Assembly: GCA_900752115.1 (NCBI GenBank)
Contig: CAADUC010000016.1
Location: forward strand, 1-24,970
DNA from: Clostridia bacterium
GTDB taxonomy: Bacteria; Bacillota; Clostridia; Oscillospirales; Acutalibacteraceae
Direction: 5' to 3'
Length of the DNA: 24,970 nt
Position 1 is the first letter of the stretch; each line of letters opens with the position of its first letter. The notes beneath the pieces were generated by a model. It saw nothing but the letters and a program-made list of their open reading frames with translations. It had not been told where the DNA came from and did not search any database. The translations under genes were made by a program, and so were the position numbers. Of this stretch, positions 8,235 through 16,315 are shown piece after piece.

Positions 8235-8347
8235 CGCAGACTCAAAGATTTTCCGTTTTCTGCACTCCGAACGCTTCGTGCACTATTGTCCCTCTGTACC
8301 CGGCAACCTTTTCATTGACAAAGCCCCCGCGCATACCAAAGAACACC

Positions 8348-8953
8348 TTACACCGAAACGCCGACGCTGTTCAGGAAACGTACGGCGTCTTCCACACCGC
8401 AGAAACGGTGTGCCTGGATTCCGCACGCTGCGGCTCCGTCCACGTTAGCCTGCAGATCGTCAAAGAAAACGCACTCCTCTGCTTTCAGGGAATACTCCGC
8501 GAGAAAGCGTTCATAGATCGCCCGCGTGGGCTTAACAAGTTTGTAAAATGCCGAGACAAAACGCTCGTCAATCCGCCGCAGAACGGAAAAGCGTTCAACC
8601 AAGACAGGAAAACGCACACTCGCATTGGAAAGGACAAGGCACCGGATCCCTTTTTCCTGCAGCGTTCTGACAAGCTCTTCCATACCGGAAATCGGCGACA
8701 TGCAGTCCGGCCACGTTTCAAACAGCCTTGCCAGCTTGCCGCGCAGCTCCGGTTCCACCTTCTCCTGCATGGAGGCAAGCGCCTCCTCCTCGGAAATGGC
8801 GCCTGCGTCGAGCGCCTGCCATTCCGGTCCGCCGAAGCATGCGTCAAAAATTTTCCGCGCATCCTCCGGATCGGCAATCTCCCGCTGCACAAAGGCCCAC
8901 GGCTCATACGCCAGCAAAACGCCTCCCATATCAAACACAACATTCCGAATCAC
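8348..8953 (-). CDS. HAD-superfamily hydrolase, subfamily IA
   Basis: A 201-residue phosphatase-like protein. Motif I is an incomplete DxDx form, VVFDMGGVLL near residue 7, in which the second Asp is replaced by Gly, a common variant in the haloacid dehalogenase/YihX-type branch. Motif II is VLSNAS, motif III the Lys of LVKPTRAIYERF, and motif IV is CVFFDDLQANVDGAAACGI. GTG 8953 is chosen as start because GAGGAGG lies 9 bases upstream; an open frame extends 21 codons earlier but is Pro/Arg-rich. A likely substrate is a sugar phosphate or other small phosphoester, but the motifs do not specify it. It lies 76 bases downstream of the esterase gene on the same strand. Confidence 0.82.
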   Translation of the reverse strand: MIRNVVFDMGGVLLAYEPWAFVQREIADPEDARKIFDACFGGPEWQALDAGAISEEEALASMQEKVEPELRGKLARLFETWPDCMSPISGMEELVRTLQEKGIRCLVLSNASVRFPVLVERFSVLRRIDERFVSAFYKLVKPTRAIYERFLAEYSLKAEECVFFDDLQANVDGAAACGIQAHRFCGVEDAVRFLNSVGVSV

Positions 8954-9029
8954 GATAGCATTCCTCCTCTTTCCACGCGCCTGTCCGAATGGCGCAGGCG
9001 CCGGCCTGCCGGACACACACCACTTGTGC

Positions 9030-9824
9030 TTATTCCTCGAACGAAAAACGGTTGCTCAGCCAGGTCAGGCACAGCCCCATCCACGGCGCGGTGGGCGGCA
9101 TGGGAGTCGCCACCTCGGCGTTGCACAGTGAAAGACCGTGCACGCCTTTCTCAAACAGGTGAAATTCACACGGTACCCCCGCACGCCGCAGCGCCGAGAC
9201 AAACAGCAGCGAATTTTCCACCGGCACGGCATCGTCCTCATACGTGTGCCACAGGAAAGCCGGAGGCGTGCGATCGCTGACGTGCGTCTCAAGCGACCAG
9301 AAGGTCTGCTTGGCGGGATCCTCTTCTCCGGAAACATTTTCCAGAGACTGGCGGTGTGCAAACTCGCCGGAGGTAATCACAGGATAGCACAAAATCAGAG
9401 CATTGGGACGATTCTCGCCGTTCGGACATCCGAGTGACGGATGATCCCACAGCACGCCCAGACTCGCCGCCAGGTGACCGCCTGCTGAGAATCCCATCAC
9501 GGCAATCTGATCGGGTATCAGGTGCCACTCGTCCGCCTTTTCGCGCATCAGCGTAACGGCGGCAGAGAGCTCACGCAGCGGCGTCATTCCGCAGGCTTTT
9601 CCCCTGCCCGTCGTATATTCCAGCACAAACGCCTGATAACCGCGATTCAGAAAGGAAAAGGCCGGCGGATCGGCTTCCCGGTCGGATCGGAACTCATACG
9701 CGCCGCCGGGGCAAATCAGAACGGCGGGACGGCGGGTACGATTGGGAATTTCGGGAGACGGCTCGTGCAGATAACCCACAAGAACTGCACTGCCGTTCAG
9801 AATACTTTCGCGGATCATTTTCAT
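9030..9824 (-). CDS. alpha/beta hydrolase (acetyl esterase/lipase-like)
   Basis: A 264-residue alpha/beta hydrolase. The oxyanion loop PGGAYEF is near residue 40, the nucleophile elbow GFSAGGHLA near 115, the acid in HTYEDDAVPVENS, and the catalytic His in FEKGVHGLSL. This triad and spacing fit the BD-FAE/acetyl esterase group that removes acetyl groups from sugars or xylan, but the substrate is not fixed by sequence. No signal peptide is seen, so it is probably cytoplasmic. ATG 9824 is preceded by AGGAGGAGTGAAGAGAAAAG, a rather long spacing. The probable promoter is at 10008-10036, giving a leader of about 175 nt. Confidence 0.86.
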   Translation of the reverse strand: MKMIRESILNGSAVLVGYLHEPSPEIPNRTRRPAVLICPGGAYEFRSDREADPPAFSFLNRGYQAFVLEYTTGRGKACGMTPLRELSAAVTLMREKADEWHLIPDQIAVMGFSAGGHLAASLGVLWDHPSLGCPNGENRPNALILCYPVITSGEFAHRQSLENVSGEEDPAKQTFWSLETHVSDRTPPAFLWHTYEDDAVPVENSLLFVSALRRAGVPCEFHLFEKGVHGLSLCNAEVATPMPPTAPWMGLCLTWLSNRFSFEE

Positions 9825-10007
9825 CTTTTCTCTTCACTCCTCCTGGTCTTCCCCGGCCCAGCTTCCCAACAGGACGCAGGCACAGCCGAACGGCTCACCC
9901 GCTTCCCGGAAAGCGCGATTTTCTTTCTTTGCCGGGAAAGGAATGACTTTTGGAATTTCCCGCCGCCCCCTGCTCATCAGAGGCAAGAGGGGAGCGGAAC
10001 TGCCTTT

Positions 10008-10036
10008 ATTTTAGCACGGCAGGACAGTGAAGTCAC
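10008..10036 (-). promoter_or_regulatory. promoter candidate for the esterase gene
   Basis: On the minus strand: GTGACT, 17 bases, TAAAAT, with TGC directly before the -10 (extended -10). The -35 matches 4 of 6 bases. Confidence 0.5.
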
Positions 10037-10086
10037 CCTTTTTTTCTCAAAACCGCCGCGCTTTTCTGGATCCGGCAGGTCGATTG

Positions 10087-10095
10087 TGCTATGAT
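10087..10095 (+). promoter_or_regulatory. extended -10 promoter candidate for the nitroreductase gene
   Basis: TGC followed by TATGAT makes a good extended -10 element about 60 bases before the start codon. No good -35 was found. Confidence 0.45.
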
Positions 10096-10153
10096 GAAAA
10101 AAAGGCTGCGGTATTCTCCGCGGCAGTCTCTGTGAAAGGAGTTGTCTTTTTAA

Positions 10154-10657
10154 ATGGATGTATTGGACCTGATGAAGAGCCGCCGCAGCATTCGCAAATA
10201 CGACGGCCGTTCCGTGGAGGAAGAAAAACTTACCCGTGTGCTGGAGGCCGGACGCCTCGCTCCCTCTGCGCGCAACATGCAGGAGTGGAAATTCGTCGTC
10301 GTGCGCGGCTCGCGGCTTGCCTCTCTCGCACAGGCGTGCAACGGCCAGCAGATGGTACAGGAGGCCGGCACTGCGATCGTTGTGTGTGCGACGGAAAATC
10401 ATATGATGGGCTGCGGCCAGCCGAGCGCCACCGTGGACTGCTCCATTGCTCTGAGCTTTATGCTTCTGGAAGCGCAGGAGCAGGGATTGGGCATGTGCTG
10501 GCTCGGCGCGTTCAGCGCCTCCGCCGTCAAGACTGCCCTCGCGCTGCCGGAGGACTGGACGCCCGTGGCTGTTTCGCCCCTCGGTTATCCGGCGGAATCT
10601 CCTGCCGCGCGCCCCCGCAAGACCCTTGAAGAGCTCACAGTGTATCTGACAGACTAA
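10154..10657 (+). CDS. nitroreductase family protein
   Basis: A 167-residue flavoprotein of the nitroreductase superfamily, which uses FMN and NAD(P)H to reduce quinones, nitro compounds or related substrates. The N-terminus has SRRSIRKYDGRSVEEEKL, the FMN-binding start of the family, then APSARNMQEWKFVVV. The later GLGMCWLGAF and VSPLGYPAE are the second flavin-binding region. The protein is at the short end of the family. AAAGGAG lies about 13 bases before ATG 10154. It is a single-gene unit, with its own promoter and a strong terminator. The natural substrate cannot be told from sequence. Confidence 0.9.
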   Translation: MDVLDLMKSRRSIRKYDGRSVEEEKLTRVLEAGRLAPSARNMQEWKFVVVRGSRLASLAQACNGQQMVQEAGTAIVVCATENHMMGCGQPSATVDCSIALSFMLLEAQEQGLGMCWLGAFSASAVKTALALPEDWTPVAVSPLGYPAESPAARPRKTLEELTVYLTD

Positions 10658-10670
10658 TTCCCCGCCGGCA

Positions 10671-10719
10671 AAAAGGCTCCCTCCGCAGTCCGTTCTTACG
10701 GCGCGGAAGGGAGCCTTTT
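10671..10719. terminator. rho-independent terminator after the nitroreductase gene
   Basis: AAAAGGCTCCCTCCGC pairs with GCGGAAGGGAGCCTTTT with one bulged base around a 16-base loop. A and T runs on both sides allow use by the convergent PTS gene too. Confidence 0.85.
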
Positions 10720-10857
10720 GGTATCTCTGTTGTTGTGTCGTCCTGCAAGCCCCTGTTTTCTCCCATACGGCGGATCCATGCCGCGAAAGCCCGCTCCCGC
10801 CTTTTTTATGGAACCAAACATGCCGAGCGAAAATCTCCGAATCGCCGGGAAAGGCTG

Positions 10858-12753
10858 TCAAATTCCCTCTTTTCCCTGATTGGGACGGCGCATAAAACCA
10901 ATGATCAAAGCGGATACCAGCGTACCGGCAGCCAGTGCCAAAAGGTACATCGGCCAGTTCGGCACAAGCGCAAAAACGAAAATTCCTCCGTGCGGAGCCT
11001 GCAGGGTACACCGGAACCCGGCAGAAATGCCGCCGGCCACCGCGGAACCAATCATACAGGCGGGAAGAACACGCAAATCGGAGGCGACAAAGGGAATGGC
11101 CCCTTCCGTAATAAACGACAGGCCCATGACGAAATTCATCATCCCCGTCTGCCGCTGCCGCACGGTAAACCGGGAACGGAACAGCAGCGTTGCGAGCGCA
11201 ATGGCAAGCGGCGGCACCATACCGCCCAGCATAACGGAGGCCATCAGCGGAGAGGAGACGGGCGCGCCGGCCGCATCCACCAGTGAAGCGGTGGCAAAGA
11301 CATACGCCGCCTTGTTGACAGGACCTCCCATATCGACGCTCATCATCGCGGCGAGCAGAACCCCCAAAGCGACCGTCCCAATGGAGTCCAGCGAAGACAG
11401 CCAGCTTGACAGCGCAGCGTTTACATGGGAAATCGGCGGATCCAAAACCAGAAGCGTCAGCGCGGAAACAGCCAGAAGTCCAATCACCGGATAAAACAAA
11501 ACCGGCTTGGCGCCCTCCATCTCGGAAGGCAGAAAGCGCAGAAGCCATTTCACCAGCTGCATCACATAGCCCGCCAGAAATCCCGCAAACAGCGCGCCGA
11601 GGAAACCGCCTCCCCCGCTTCCGGCCAAAGCCCCCGCGACAAAGCCTACCATCAGACCGGGACGGTCAGCAATGCTTTTCGCGATATAGCCGGAAAAGAC
11701 GGGAAGCATAAAACCAAACGCCACGCCTCCCGCTTCTTTCTTGAGAAAGTATGCGGCGGGGGAATTCTGTCCGAACGTGGCAGCCGGACCGTCCGGCGCG
11801 AGAATGGAGTCGACAAGATAGGCCATAGCAATCAGCAGACCACCGCCAATCACAAACGGCAGCATATGGGAAACGCCGTTCATCATATGGCTGTAAACCG
11901 TATGCGCAATCCGCTTTACGCTGTGCTGGCGGAAAGAGGCCCCTCCCTCATAGTTCTGCACCTCGCCTGAAACGGCAAGCTGCAGAAGCTTGGCCGGCCG
12001 CCGGATAGCTTCGCTGACGGGGACAAAGAGCACCGGCCTGCCGCGAAAACGATCCACATCCACAGCGGTATCCGCGGCCACAATGATTCCGTCACAGCGG
12101 CGAATCTCCTCATCCGTGAGGGCGTTTCGCAGACCGGCTGCTCCGTTGGTCTCCACCTTCACAGGAATCCCGAGACGGGCGGCAGCCTTTTCGAGCTGCT
12201 CGGCTGCCATGTAGGTATGCGCAATTCCGGTCGGACATGCCGTAACCGCCAGGACACGAGGCGGACCGTCGTCCCTGCGCTGTCCAGCGTCACGACGGTG
12301 TTCCGCCTGCTCCACGGCATAACGAAACGCCTCCGTGGAACCCGCTCGTTCCAGCGCTTCCCGGAAAGAATCCTCCAGCAGCAATGCGGCCAGACTGCTG
12401 AGCACTTCCAAATGCGTTCCCGATCCCTTTTCCGGCGGGGTGGCAATGAGGAAAATCAGATGAACGGGCTGCCCGTCGAGCGACTCAAAATCAACGCCTT
12501 CCGGGATGGTCATAGCCGCCACGGCAGGTCCCCGTACAGCCGCCGATCGCGCGTGGGGAATGGCCACACCCTCCCCAACGCCGGTGGTTCCCTCCTGCTC
12601 TCTTTGCCAAACGCATCGAAAAAACTCCATGGAATCTTCCAGCACGCCTCCGCGCTCAAGCGCCTGCGTCAGCAGCAGAAGCGCCTCGCGCTTCGTGGAG
12701 GGACGCTGATTCAAAAGAATAAAATCCTCCCGCAAAAGATCCAGCAGCTGCAA
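10858..12753 (-). CDS. PTS fructose-type transporter, fused EIIABC
   Basis: A 631-residue fused permease that imports and phosphorylates a sugar using phosphate from HPr. The N-terminal EIIA (about 1-145) has the phosphorylated His67 in GVAIPHAR. EIIB (about 165-260) has Cys173 in VTACPTGIAHTYMAAEQLEK. The membrane EIIC (about 285-620) has MLPFVIGGGLLIAMAY, MSVDMGGPVNKAAYVF and SFITEGAIPF, typical of the fructose/mannitol class. The start is TTG 12753, with GGGGGAG 6-7 bases upstream; no nearby ATG fits. The usual fruK and fruR neighbours are absent, so the sugar could be fructose or a related compound. The nearest upstream gene is a MATE pump, separated by a weak terminator. Confidence 0.92.
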   Translation of the reverse strand: MQLLDLLREDFILLNQRPSTKREALLLLTQALERGGVLEDSMEFFRCVWQREQEGTTGVGEGVAIPHARSAAVRGPAVAAMTIPEGVDFESLDGQPVHLIFLIATPPEKGSGTHLEVLSSLAALLLEDSFREALERAGSTEAFRYAVEQAEHRRDAGQRRDDGPPRVLAVTACPTGIAHTYMAAEQLEKAAARLGIPVKVETNGAAGLRNALTDEEIRRCDGIIVAADTAVDVDRFRGRPVLFVPVSEAIRRPAKLLQLAVSGEVQNYEGGASFRQHSVKRIAHTVYSHMMNGVSHMLPFVIGGGLLIAMAYLVDSILAPDGPAATFGQNSPAAYFLKKEAGGVAFGFMLPVFSGYIAKSIADRPGLMVGFVAGALAGSGGGGFLGALFAGFLAGYVMQLVKWLLRFLPSEMEGAKPVLFYPVIGLLAVSALTLLVLDPPISHVNAALSSWLSSLDSIGTVALGVLLAAMMSVDMGGPVNKAAYVFATASLVDAAGAPVSSPLMASVMLGGMVPPLAIALATLLFRSRFTVRQRQTGMMNFVMGLSFITEGAIPFVASDLRVLPACMIGSAVAGGISAGFRCTLQAPHGGIFVFALVPNWPMYLLALAAGTLVSALIIGFMRRPNQGKEGI

Positions 12754-12823
12754 CTCTGTCTCCCCCTTTCCCTCAATTCACGCAGCAAGGGCGCCGCAAT
12801 CCCATAGCCGCCATATGTTTGCG

Positions 12824-12842
12824 AAAAATGCTGTAAAACAGC
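12824..12842 (-). terminator. weak terminator after the MATE gene
   Basis: On the minus strand GCTGT-TTT-ACAGC forms a short 5-base stem followed by ATTTTT. It lies between the MATE and PTS genes. Confidence 0.4.
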
Positions 12843-12873
12843 CACTGCGAAACACGTCGCCGCAGCCTGTGCG

Positions 12874-14280
12874 TCAAATTTTCAGGTTGACCCACTTTCC
12901 CTTTTTGAAACGGACATACGTCATCAGGAAACGCACCAATTGGTCCATGGCAAGGCCCAGCCATGCGCCGAGTAATCCAAGGCCAATCGGATAGCACAGA
13001 AGCCATCCGCTGAACGGACGCACAAAGGCCACGCTGATCAGGGAGACAAGCGCCGTATACCGGGCATCTCCCGCGCCGCGCAGGCAGCCGGTAAAAACCA
13101 CCTGAGAAATCTGCAGGAACACGACGACAACCATCAGCCGCATAATCATGTCGCCGTAGCTGAGAATATCGGTTTCGCTTGAAAACAGAAGGAAAATCGG
13201 ACGGCTGAACAAAAGATAAATAACAGCGAGAACGGTCGAAAAGAAAATCCCCACCTTTTGGCAGATTCCCCCGTAAATTCTGGCCAAATCACGTCTCTGC
13301 TCACCGAGGCTCCGTCCGACAAGAGCCACCGAAGCAACCGAAAGGCCGTCGCCAAACGAAAACGAAATACTCATGATGTTCATGCCCACCTGATGCGCTG
13401 CAAACGCTGTGGTTCCCAGATTGGCGACGATAATGCTGTACGTCAGGAACCCGATACGCAGAAACAGCTGCTCTGCGAGCGTGCTCGAGCCAATGTTTGC
13501 AATGGCGCGCATGGTTTCCCGGTCAAAGGACACACGGATATGTCCGCGAAGGCTGATAAAGCGATCGCGATGGAGCGTCGAGCGGATGCTCATGCCGCAG
13601 GCCACCACAGTACCGAGCACAGTGGCAATGGCGGCTCCGCGGATACCAAGCTTCGGAAAGCCCAGATTTCCGCCAATCAAAAGATAGTTGAAGCAAATAT
13701 TGACGGCGTTTGCGACGATGTTTGTTTTCATCGCAATCCGCGTATTGCCCGCACCCCGCTGTGCAGCGTTGATGACCATGGTCAGCGTATTGAACACCAT
13801 ACCGCCGGTAATGATGCGGAAATAAGCCACAGCATCCTCGTGCGTATCCTCCGCCGTTCCGGCCAGTCTCATGATAGGATCGGCAAATACAACGGCGGCT
13901 GTGCTGATAATAAGAGTCAATCCCAGCGTAATCAGAATTGCCTGCACCAGCACCCGGTTGGCTTTCTCCGGCTCCTCCTGCCCGCGGCGGCGTGCTACAA
14001 GAGCGCTCACCGCGACATTCAGCGAAAGAAACACCGCCAGACAGATGAATTTTGGCTGGGTCGTCAGACCAACCGCAGCAATTGCAGCCGTTCCCAAACT
14101 GCTGACCATAATCGTGTCAATGAAGCCTACCAGCGCCACAAGAAACGACTCGAGCATGGAGGGCCATGCAATCCGCAGCGTTTCCTTCAGAAGATCCTGA
14201 TCTGCCGGAATCGGACCTTCCGGAGCATCCCCGTGCAGAGCCGCGCGCGTGCGCAGCAACCTTGAGAGCAGCAATTCCAT
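12874..14280 (-). CDS. MATE family multidrug/cation antiporter
   Basis: A 468-residue membrane protein with about 12 hydrophobic segments, in two similar halves, typical of MATE exporters that use Na+ or H+ gradients to expel drugs or metabolites. The first half has LKETLRIAWPSMLESFLVAL and FIDTIMVSSLGTAAIAAVG, the second GTTAFAAHQVGMNIMSISF and CLRGAGDARYTALV, which are characteristic repeat motifs. About 30 hydrophilic residues precede the first segment. ATG 14280 has AAGGTG nearby. A strong promoter lies at 14353-14381, preceded by a tandem repeat array that may bind a regulator. Substrate unknown. Confidence 0.9.
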   Translation of the reverse strand: MELLLSRLLRTRAALHGDAPEGPIPADQDLLKETLRIAWPSMLESFLVALVGFIDTIMVSSLGTAAIAAVGLTTQPKFICLAVFLSLNVAVSALVARRRGQEEPEKANRVLVQAILITLGLTLIISTAAVVFADPIMRLAGTAEDTHEDAVAYFRIITGGMVFNTLTMVINAAQRGAGNTRIAMKTNIVANAVNICFNYLLIGGNLGFPKLGIRGAAIATVLGTVVACGMSIRSTLHRDRFISLRGHIRVSFDRETMRAIANIGSSTLAEQLFLRIGFLTYSIIVANLGTTAFAAHQVGMNIMSISFSFGDGLSVASVALVGRSLGEQRRDLARIYGGICQKVGIFFSTVLAVIYLLFSRPIFLLFSSETDILSYGDMIMRLMVVVVFLQISQVVFTGCLRGAGDARYTALVSLISVAFVRPFSGWLLCYPIGLGLLGAWLGLAMDQLVRFLMTYVRFKKGKWVNLKI

Positions 14281-14352
14281 TCACCTTTTCTTTTTCAATT
14301 TCACTCCCGCCGCAGCCGGTCTACCGCTCCGGCCCCGCGGCTTCCCTTTTTT

Positions 14353-14381
14353 ATTGTACCTGATCCGTGTCCTTTCGTCAA
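14353..14381 (-). promoter_or_regulatory. sigma-A-type promoter for the MATE gene
   Basis: On the minus strand: TTGACG, exactly 17 bases, TACAAT; each box is 5 of 6 to consensus. The leader to the start codon is about 65 nt. Confidence 0.75.
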
Positions 14382-14400
14382 ACCCCAAAGCGATCAGCTA

Positions 14401-14492
14401 CAGGCAGAGCCTGTTCCGACCCGCAGGCAGAACCTGTTTCGGCCCGCAGGCAGAGCCTGTTTCAGCCCGCAGGCAGAGCCTGTTTCGGCCCG
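14401..14492. repeat. four head-to-tail 23-bp tandem repeats upstream of the MATE promoter
   Basis: Units at 14401-14423, 14424-14446, 14447-14469 and 14470-14492 follow CAGGCAGAGCCTGTTTCGG+CCCG with one to three substitutions. Each contains CAGGC-AGA-GCCTG, a small inverted repeat (one arm base is changed in unit 2). The array starts 20 bases upstream of the -35 box. There are no spacers, so it is not CRISPR. The rest of the 14493-14630 gap shows nothing I can name. Confidence 0.9.
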
Positions 14493-14630
14493 CCCGGCAG
14501 CGGAGCAAAAAGATAAAACTTGCAGGGGCGGGACGGTCTCTCCATGCTCCCGAAGATGCCGGCTCCGCGGATGTATACAGATTCCTTATCTGCAGGTACT
14601 TGCAAAGCTTGTTCCCGATAACTTTTTTTG

Positions 14631-14670
14631 AAAAAAGCAGGAGCAGAAGGACATAGCCTTCTGCTCCTGC
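14631..14670 (-). terminator. rho-independent terminator of the glycerol-3-phosphate oxidation operon
   Basis: A perfect 14-base stem (GCAGGAGCAGAAGG with CCTTCTGCTCCTGC), 6-base loop, followed on the minus strand by a TTTTTT run. It lies 20 bases after the DUF1667 stop. Confidence 0.9.
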
Positions 14671-14690
14671 CGGGATATCGTCAAAAACAG

Positions 14691-15044
14691 TTATACCTTC
14701 GGAACGTTCTTCGTGGCAACAAAATCGACCCCAAGGCCGAGAATGTCTTTGACCACCACATCGCCGATGGCAACGGGAGCCTGCAGCACAACGCCGTCAA
14801 GCAGACGCATCGCCTCAAAAATCTTACCCTTCGGAATATCGCTGCTCGTCTTGACCGAAGCGCGGCGCAGCGTGCCTCCCTCCACCCGAACGGTAGAGGT
14901 AATCACGCGCGTCGGATTGGTCAGCTCTTTGTGTCCGTAGGCCGCGCCGCGCGGGCAGCCGTTTCCGGTTACGGCATAGCCGTTTTCCTCATCCACCTTC
15001 AGATGGCAGCCCTTCGGGCAGACAATACAAATCAGCTCCGTCAT
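14691..15044 (-). CDS. DUF1667 protein, small subunit partner of anaerobic glycerol-3-phosphate dehydrogenase
   Basis: A 117-residue protein beginning ELICIVCPKGCHLKVD, then GNGCPRGAAYG: three or four cysteines in the pattern expected for an iron-sulfur centre. This is the DUF1667 family, which in anaerobic Bacillota and mycoplasma relatives is regularly encoded behind a GlpA-like dehydrogenase and a second FAD protein. It is the third gene of such a set here. It overlaps the preceding gene by ATGA. An electron-transfer role resembling GlpC is an inference from context. The strong terminator behind it ends the operon. Confidence 0.87.
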   Translation of the reverse strand: MTELICIVCPKGCHLKVDEENGYAVTGNGCPRGAAYGHKELTNPTRVITSTVRVEGGTLRRASVKTSSDIPKGKIFEAMRLLDGVVLQAPVAIGDVVVKDILGLGVDFVATKNVPKV

Positions 15045-16315
15045 TTCGCATCCTCCTCCTTCACCACAGAAACCGTGATCTTTCCGTCCCGGATCTTCGG
15101 GAAGAGAGCCTTCGGGAACGCGACCTTCTCCATCTCGCCGGGCGCCATATGTTCACGCTTGAAGCTGGCCAGCACCTCGCCGCCGGAGGAAATCTGAATC
15201 ACCATGTTCGTATACACAAAGTTAACGCGGAAAAAGATCTCCACGAATTTGTCCACATTGTCGGTGCGGATTTTCTGCGGCACCGTGTAGTTAACGGCCT
15301 GCCCGTTCTCCACTGCAACGCAGGGGCCTTCCGGCTCGCCGTCTCTCGCGAAGCGCGCGGCGGCGCGTCCTGCCCGCTGGCTTTCCGCCGTGACGAAATC
15401 GACCAGATCGTGCACATGAACAACGTTGCCGCTCGCAAAAATGCCGGGAATCGAGGTTTCCATATTCTCATAAACGACGGGACCGTTGGTGCGCCGGTCA
15501 ATCTCAATTCCCGCCTGACGGGACAGCTCGTTCTCCGGAATCAAACCGACAGAGAGCAGCACCGTGTCGCAGTCAAACGTGATCTCCGTGCCCGGAATGG
15601 GATTGCGCTTTTCGTCCACCTTCGCAACGACAACTTGCTCAACCCGCTTGTCTCCCTTGATATCCACGATGGTGTGCGAGAGGTAAAGCGGGATATCATA
15701 ATCGTTCAGGCACTGTACAATATTGCGGTTCAGGCCGTTCGAGTACGGCATCAGCTCCACACAGGCCAGTACCTTCGCGCCCTCCAGCGTCATGCGGCGG
15801 GCCATAATCAGGCCGATGTCGCCGGAACCGAGAATCACGACACGCTTGCCGACCATATAGCCTTCAATGTTCATGTACAGCTGAGCCGCGCCTGCTGTAA
15901 ACACACCGGCAGGACGATCGCCCGGGATGGCAATCGCGCCGCGCGTACGCTCGCGGCAGCCCATATTCAGCACAACCGACTTTGCCCGCAGCGCCAGGTA
16001 GCCGCGCTCACGGCTCATCGCATGCACCGTTTTATCCGCGGAAACATCAAGCACCATCGCGCCGAGCATAACCTCTATTCCCGCGTCCGCCAGCTGTTCG
16101 ATAAAGCGTCCCGCATATTCGGGGCCGGTCAGCTCCTCTTTGAAATAGTGCAGGCCGAAGCCGTTATGAATACACTGATTCAGGATGCCTCCGAGTTCGT
16201 TGTTGCGCTCCAGAATCAAAACCTTCTGCGCGCCCTCCTTCGAAGCCTCCAGAGCCGCCGCCAGACCGGCGGGGCCGCCGCCGATCACAATTACATCATA
16301 TAAGGTCTCGTTCAT
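15041..16315 (-). CDS. FAD/NAD-dependent oxidoreductase, second subunit of the G3P dehydrogenase module
   Basis: A 424-residue protein with two dinucleotide folds. The FAD site is VIVIGGGPAGLAAALEASKEGA near residue 8 and the NAD(P) site VVILGSGDIGLIMARRM near residue 155. SIPGIFASGNVVHVHDLVDF is the second FAD contact typical of thioredoxin reductase-like enzymes. It resembles the HcnB/OoxA-like subunits and overlaps the GlpA-like gene by 4 bases upstream and DUF1667 by 4 bases downstream, so the three proteins are probably made in similar amounts and form one complex. It may pass electrons from the dehydrogenase to NAD or another carrier; direction is unknown. Confidence 0.9.
   Translation of the reverse strand: MNETLYDVIVIGGGPAGLAAALEASKEGAQKVLILERNNELGGILNQCIHNGFGLHYFKEELTGPEYAGRFIEQLADAGIEVMLGAMVLDVSADKTVHAMSRERGYLALRAKSVVLNMGCRERTRGAIAIPGDRPAGVFTAGAAQLYMNIEGYMVGKRVVILGSGDIGLIMARRMTLEGAKVLACVELMPYSNGLNRNIVQCLNDYDIPLYLSHTIVDIKGDKRVEQVVVAKVDEKRNPIPGTEITFDCDTVLLSVGLIPENELSRQAGIEIDRRTNGPVVYENMETSIPGIFASGNVVHVHDLVDFVTAESQRAGRAAARFARDGEPEGPCVAVENGQAVNYTVPQKIRTDNVDKFVEIFFRVNFVYTNMVIQISSGGEVLASFKREHMAPGEMEKVAFPKALFPKIRDGKITVSVVKEEDAK

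Larger units (their letters stand above)
9825..10153. other. divergent intergenic region with two promoters and no gene
   Basis: The 329 bases separate the esterase (-) from the nitroreductase (+) and hold a promoter for each. The esterase leader contains a TTCCCGG/CCGGGAA inverted repeat near 9910-9945. I see no known riboswitch in it. Confidence 0.5.

Noticed and set aside
8942..8965. Four-codon mini-ORF (ATG CTA TCG TGA) on the minus strand, overlapping the HAD gene GTG start
   Set aside because: It shares the same ribosome binding site and is probably chance, though the TGA overlaps the GTG as GTGA.
9825..10007. Riboswitch in the esterase leader
   Set aside because: There are inverted repeats but none of the conserved boxes of the cobalamin, SAM, TPP, FMN or glycine classes that I could recognise.
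9977..11548. Long minus-strand frame overlapping the nitroreductase and PTS genes
   Set aside because: It crosses two genes with clear family motifs and has no motif of its own.
14401..14492. CRISPR array
   Set aside because: The four 23-base units are directly adjacent with no spacers, and there are no cas genes.
14249..14656. Plus-strand frame of 135 codons through the tandem repeats upstream of the MATE gene
   Set aside because: The repeat unit is not a multiple of three, composition is not coding-like, and the region contains the MATE promoter and a terminator.
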